From Polyangiaceae bacterium (GTDB lineage Bacteria; Myxococcota_A; Polyangia; Polyangiales; Polyangiaceae), in the NCBI GenBank assembly GCA_041389725.1, contig JAWKRG010000002.1, positions 1,550,001 through 1,614,000 of the forward strand: a stretch of 64,000 nt of DNA, written 5' to 3'. The position numbers and the translations under genes are program-made. Below, one piece after another: positions 60,335 through 64,000 of this stretch (position 1 is its first letter; each line of letters begins with the position of its first letter). Below the pieces are notes generated by a model that was not told where the DNA came from, ran no database searches, and saw only the letters and a list, made by a program, of their open reading frames with translations.

Positions 60335-62659
60335 ATGAACGTGCCTCGCATCCTCGCCGCCTGTGTGCTCCTCGCCGCGTGCTCGTCATCCCCGTCCGCG
60401 GACGACCCGCAGGGTTCAACGCCGACGCAGGATCCACGCAAGCCCTTGGGCAAAGCCGACGCGTCCGGCAGCTGCCAAGGCGAGAGCCGAAACTATTGTG
60501 GCGGCAAGTCGGCAGGCGCGTGTTGGTGCGACGAGCAGTGCACGCAGTACGGCGACTGCTGCGAGGACCGATCCGCAGTCTGCAGCGGACTGCCGCTGTC
60601 GGTGGCGAGCATCGACGACGTTGCCACCTTCGATGCCCTGGCCTTCTCGGGTTCCGAAGGCGCCATCCTCGGCAAGTCGGTGAAGTTCCTGATCGACAAT
60701 CGCAACTCGAGCGCGCCTGAGGTCCACTTCGTCAACGCGAACTATCCTGGCACCGACGTCGACCCAAAGGCGAAGCAGTTCCACTTCTACTTTGCGCAAG
60801 CCACGCTGCCGAACTTCAGCGAGAACGGGCAGAGCTTCAACGACAAGACCTACTGGACTCAAGACAAGTCCTACTTCGCCGGCACGCTGCAAGAGTATCG
60901 CTTGGGCGCCTCCGGGGAACGTCTCTACGGCATTCAGTTCTATCCCCAAGACGTGATTGCCGAGCAGACGCTGCTCCACGCAGTGCAGGCTTTGGTCCCC
61001 ATGATTCATCTGGACGGCGCGCGGTTGGGTTTCGTAGCGCTTGGGCCGCATCAAACCGCGACGAGTGTGAAGGGCGAATTGACTGCCCTCGGCGTGGAGG
61101 CGCTCTCCCTGGACCAGGTGCTCGGAGCGTTGAACTACATCCCCATGCAGGTGGGTGAGGCCTGGGGCTACTTGCGCATCTTCCCGCAGAACCAGGAGGA
61201 ACTGAGCGCCCTCGACATTCCAGTGTTCGAGGACTTGCCCCTGGATCTGACGGTCGTTGCGGCCAGCATCACCAAGGCCCTTCAGGACGCCAGTTCCCAC
61301 GTCAACCTCAAGAGCAAGGAACGCAACACACCCAACATGGTGCTACGCGACGCGGGTCCATCTCAGGCCGACCTCGCCCCCTTCGCCAACAAGCCCATTC
61401 ATCTCATCGTCAACGCGGATCGCTTCTTCATCGAAGCGTCCACGGACGTCGAGGTACTGGCGAAGTACAAGGAGCGCACGAACAAACCCTGGCAGCCCCT
61501 GACCGTGGACGCGAACGGCACGACGACCTCGTACCGAGCGATGTGCCCCTCGGATCCTGGCGACTGCCTGAAGCTCGCGCCGCGCTTCGGTGGCAAGGCG
61601 GGGAACCTCGGCTTCTTGATCCACCCCAAAGTGCTGGGCATCACCACGGACGCGGGCAGCCGCAGCGCAGCGGTGGGCTACGACCTGGCACCCTACGGCG
61701 TGGGCGTTCCGGTGCAGCGCTACTTCGAGTTCGTGAAGCACGGGCCAAACACTGGCCTGCGCCAAGCACTGACCCAGCTCATCGACCAAGAGAAGCAAGG
61801 AACGCTGAGCACGGCGGAGCGGGTGCAGTTGGCCAAGTCGGCGCAGCAGGCGATCTACGCCGCACAGATGCCGCAGGCGTTGCTCGACGAAGTGACCTCG
61901 GAGCTTGCAGCCGCGCTCCCGGCCGGCACCCAGAGCGTGAAGATTCGCTCCAGCGCCAACGCCGAGGACATTCCCGGCTTCGACGGCGCCGGGCTGTACG
62001 ACAGCTTCCGAGCCGACTTGGACGAACCCAACACCGGTGCCTGCGCCGTGGTGGTCGACAACGACGGCGACCTGGAAGCGCAGCCGCGCAGCGTCGAGTG
62101 CGCGATCAAAGCCGTCTACGCCAGCCTGTGGAACAAGCGCGCCATCGAGGAACGCTCTTTCGCGCGTATCGATCACGCTAGTGCCGGCATGGGTCTCGCG
62201 ATCGTCCAGCGCTATCAGGAGCTGGGTGACGTCGCCTCCAACTCCGTCGTCGTCACGCGCGTGCTGAACAGTGGCGGCGTCTATGGCTACACCTTCTCGT
62301 CGCAGGTCGGGAACAACGTCGTGACCAACCCCGAGCCTGGTACCAGCAGCGAGAACGTGATGGCTGCTTTCTTGCCCGGACAGCCCACCACCTTTGCCGT
62401 CACCCGCTACGCGACACCCAACGCCGGAGCACCGGCCCTGACGCAAACCGTCATGACCGAAGCGCAGATGGCAGAAATGCTCGCCCTGACCCAGCACGTC
62501 GAGAACATGTACTGCCGCGAGAAGCCCGACTACTACGAGGGAAGCTGCAATAGCGTCCTCTACGACGTGGACAAGGCCCGCGCCCTGGACATGGAGCTCA
62601 AGCGCTTCGACGACGGTCACTTCCTGCTCAAGCAGGTCCGCGAGTTCTCGGGCAAGTAG
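60335..62659 (+). CDS. Lipoprotein joining a somatomedin-B-like domain to a PEP-synthase-type ATP-grasp domain
   Basis: 774 residues from ATG 60335 (AGAGGGA upstream). The lipobox is 'VLLAAC' (Cys 16). Residues about 46-88 form a Cys knot with the somatomedin-B spacing: 'CQGESRNYCGGKSAGACWCDEQC' then 'YGDCCEDRSAVC' (8 Cys). The long C-terminal part includes 'LGGKAGNLGFL'-like text ('RFGGKAGNLGFLI') and 'VKIRSSANAEDIPGFDGAGLYDSF', the N-terminal ATP-binding signature of PEP synthase/PPDK ('RSS..ED.P'). The phosphohistidine and PEP-binding domains are absent. ATP is scarce outside the cell, so the exported location is odd; the fold may be re-used for binding. Confidence 0.82.
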   Translation: MNVPRILAACVLLAACSSSPSADDPQGSTPTQDPRKPLGKADASGSCQGESRNYCGGKSAGACWCDEQCTQYGDCCEDRSAVCSGLPLSVASIDDVATFDALAFSGSEGAILGKSVKFLIDNRNSSAPEVHFVNANYPGTDVDPKAKQFHFYFAQATLPNFSENGQSFNDKTYWTQDKSYFAGTLQEYRLGASGERLYGIQFYPQDVIAEQTLLHAVQALVPMIHLDGARLGFVALGPHQTATSVKGELTALGVEALSLDQVLGALNYIPMQVGEAWGYLRIFPQNQEELSALDIPVFEDLPLDLTVVAASITKALQDASSHVNLKSKERNTPNMVLRDAGPSQADLAPFANKPIHLIVNADRFFIEASTDVEVLAKYKERTNKPWQPLTVDANGTTTSYRAMCPSDPGDCLKLAPRFGGKAGNLGFLIHPKVLGITTDAGSRSAAVGYDLAPYGVGVPVQRYFEFVKHGPNTGLRQALTQLIDQEKQGTLSTAERVQLAKSAQQAIYAAQMPQALLDEVTSELAAALPAGTQSVKIRSSANAEDIPGFDGAGLYDSFRADLDEPNTGACAVVVDNDGDLEAQPRSVECAIKAVYASLWNKRAIEERSFARIDHASAGMGLAIVQRYQELGDVASNSVVVTRVLNSGGVYGYTFSSQVGNNVVTNPEPGTSSENVMAAFLPGQPTTFAVTRYATPNAGAPALTQTVMTEAQMAEMLALTQHVENMYCREKPDYYEGSCNSVLYDVDKARALDMELKRFDDGHFLLKQVREFSGK

Positions 62660-62821
62660 GGGTTTCAGGCCGAAGCTCCGTGGGCGGTAGCGTTGCCGTC
62701 CCCTGCACGAGCGGCGCGCGGCGCAATGGGCGACCCCGCGCGGACCGGCTCCACGCCTGCGCTATGCCGCCCCAAGACGTCCGACCTACGCTTGGTCGTG
62801 GTCCGATGCTACGAGTCGGCA

Positions 62822-63205
62822 GTGACCGTTTTTCACATCCTTCACCGAGACGAATGGCTAGCCGCGCAAGGCGCCAGGGAGTACCGGCCCTCGAGTCTCG
62901 ACACTGAAGGCTTCATCCACTTCAGCACGGCCCCTCAGCTCTTGGCATCGGCTGCCCGCTACTACGCCGGCCAGTCCGGCTTGGTGGTGCTCGCCGTGCG
63001 TTAGGACGCTCTCATCGCCGAGCTGCGCTACGAACCCGTGCGCGACGAGGCCTTTCCCCATCTCTACGGCCCCTTGAACCTGGACGCCGTCGAGCAAGCC
63101 GTCGACCTTCCCCTCGCCGAAGACGGCAGTTTCCTGGTTCCCCAGGAGTGGCGCGACCAAGCAGCGGACTTCCGAATCCCTTGTAATCCCGCGCGAAGTG
63201 GCTAG
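62822..63205 (+). pseudogene. DUF952 protein interrupted by an in-frame TAG
   Basis: GTG 62822 opens 'VTVFHILHRDEWLAAQ', 'FIHFSTAPQLLASAARYYAGQSGLVVLAVR', the start of a DUF952 (UPF-type, glutathione-S-transferase-like small) protein. A TAG at 63002-63004 follows. The same frame then continues 'DALIAELRYEPV', 'FPHLYGPLNLDAVEQAVDLPL' and 'GSFLVPQEW' to 63205, which is exactly the second half of the family. One base change therefore splits the gene, so it is a pseudogene, a sequencing error, or a readthrough case. It is followed 12 bases later by tRNA-Leu. Confidence 0.8.
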
Positions 63206-63217
63206 CCTTCCCCCCGC

Positions 63218-63299
63218 GCACGAGTGGCGGAATTGGCAGACGCACCGGATTTAGGTTCCGGCGGGTAAAACCGTGGGGGTTCAAGTCCCTCCTCGTGCA
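63218..63299 (+). tRNA. tRNA-Leu (anticodon UAG)
   Basis: 82 bases. Acceptor GCACGAG (63218-63224) pairs with CTCGTGC (63292-63298), discriminator A at 63299. The anticodon stem is CCGGA/TCCGG (63245-63249, 63257-63261) with loop TTTAGGT, giving TAG. It has the long class II variable arm of leucine tRNA and the T-arm with TTCAAGT. The 3' CCA is not encoded. It closely follows the layout of E. coli tRNA-Leu(UAG). Confidence 0.97.
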
Positions 63300-63320
63300 C
63301 TCTCATCGACCGTTTGTTCG

Positions 63321-63882
63321 CTCTGTTTGGCCCACGGATCGGTCCTGGGTGTCGGGACTTGGCCTCATCATCGTCGTGGTTCGTCCCTAGATCGTGGGGT
63401 TCGTCGAGTTGCGTCGGGGTCTGCAGCCGGCTCAAGTCCCCTCGGCGGGGAAGCTCGCGGTGATCCAGGGGATGACGCTGGTGCGGACAGACGCTGTGTG
63501 GCCCGCGGCGAATCTCTGCGTGTCGGGACTTGGCCTCATCATCGTCGTGGTTCGTCCCTAGATCGTGGGGTTCGTCGAGTTGCGTCGCGGTCTGCAGCCG
63601 GCTCAAGTCCCCTCGGCGGGGAAGCTCGCGGTGATCCAGGGGACGACGCTGGTGCGGACAGACGCTGTGTGGCCCGCGGCGAATCTCTGCGTGTCGGGAC
63701 TTGGCCTCATCATCGTCCTGGTTCGTCCCTAGATCGTGGGGTTCGTCGAGTTGCGTCGGGGTCTGCCACCGGCTCAAGTCCCCTCGGCGGGGAAGCTCGC
63801 GGTGATCCGGGGGACGACGCTGGTGCGGACAGACGCTGTGTGGTCCGCAGCGAATCTTTTGGTGCCAGGACTTGGCCTCAGG
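63321..63882. repeat. 171-bp tandem repeat array, about 3.2 copies
   Basis: Units begin with (G)TCGGGACTTGGCCTCAT at 63351, 63522 and 63693, with a partial fourth at 63864, all 171 bases apart. A partial unit precedes the first. Copies differ at only a few positions in the first three. Each holds CCCCTCGGCGGGG, a small hairpin. The period is 57 codons, so any open frame stays open through the whole array; ORFs here are not evidence of coding. The array starts about 20 bases after tRNA-Leu. 63883-64000 shows nothing recognisable. Confidence 0.92.
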
Positions 63883-64000
63883 CGCGGCGTGGCGCACCGA
63901 GCAACTCCTGCACGTCCGCACCTCGGTAGAGACCGCGGTCGTGCGTAGTGAATTCTTCGAGGTGAGATCCCGAGGTTTGTCGACGCGAGCGGACGAATTC

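Noticed and set aside
63202..63921. A 239-residue minus-strand ORF ending in a Glu-Glu-Gly-Leu-Glu-Pro-Pro type phrase
   Set aside because: Its C-terminal part is the antisense of tRNA-Leu and the rest is the 171-bp repeat, whose multiple-of-three period keeps frames open. A known kind of annotation artefact.

Overview
The window is a high-GC bacterial chromosome segment. It most likely comes from a myxobacterium of the Polyangia type (Myxococcota). The basis is composition and gene style: more than twenty predicted lipoproteins, many with a Cys lipobox followed by a long Gly/Ser/Ala spacer before a folded domain; a MYXO-CTERM-like tail (29816-30865); a eukaryote-like Ser/Thr kinase; and short stand-alone LuxR-type HTH proteins. 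This is inference from the sequence, not a database match.

Layout. 1-13.7 kb: a partial RMD1-like membrane protein, an isopropylmalate/isocitrate-dehydrogenase family enzyme, surface lipoproteins (YwqK/MORN, polysaccharide-lyase-like, double DUF1566, double cupin), a YHS protein with an AraC regulator, an LTXXQ periplasmic protein, an ABC-2 exporter pair and a bacteriohemerythrin. 13.7-21.6 kb: a LysR/NAD(P)-reductase divergent pair, two small LuxR-HTH genes, a GST, a CAP/SCP lipoprotein, a YpfJ-type metallopeptidase and valS. 21.6-29.8 kb is a scarred accessory zone: a repeat cluster with internal stem-loops, a Ski2-like helicase, an IS66 fragment, a SUKH/TPR protein, a TetR regulator, two copies of a dispersed repeat, a 15-bp tandem repeat, and a frameshifted AAA ATPase coupled to a small TOPRIM-like gene that looks like a decayed defence cassette.

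29.8-42.7 kb: a MYXO-CTERM protein, a tRNA-like gene with initiator-type acceptor features but no CAU anticodon, a TatD nuclease, LamG and other jelly-roll lipoproteins, a Ser/Thr kinase, a secreted cyclophilin, a TetR gene with a clear operator, a methyltransferase whose stop codon is the target duplication of a 172-bp MITE, and a secreted CX5R phosphatase. 42.8-47.2 kb: a four-gene MacAB-type export operon with two permeases. 47.2-62.7 kb: YjbQ and a long run of lipoproteins (two tandem jelly-roll paralogues, Cys-rich proteins, a VWA protein), an SCO-type thioredoxin-fold protein, a LysM hydrolase, and a 774-residue lipoprotein joining a somatomedin-B-like Cys knot to a PEP-synthase-type ATP-grasp domain. 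62.8-64 kb: a DUF952 gene broken by an in-frame TAG, tRNA-Leu(UAG) and a 171-bp tandem repeat array.

Functionally the window is dominated by cell-envelope and secreted proteins with a thin scatter of housekeeping genes (valS, tRNA-Leu, yjbQ, TatD, cyclophilin). Three genes are visibly broken (MORN lipoprotein, AAA ATPase, DUF952); whether these are real mutations, recoding or sequencing errors cannot be settled from one sequence.
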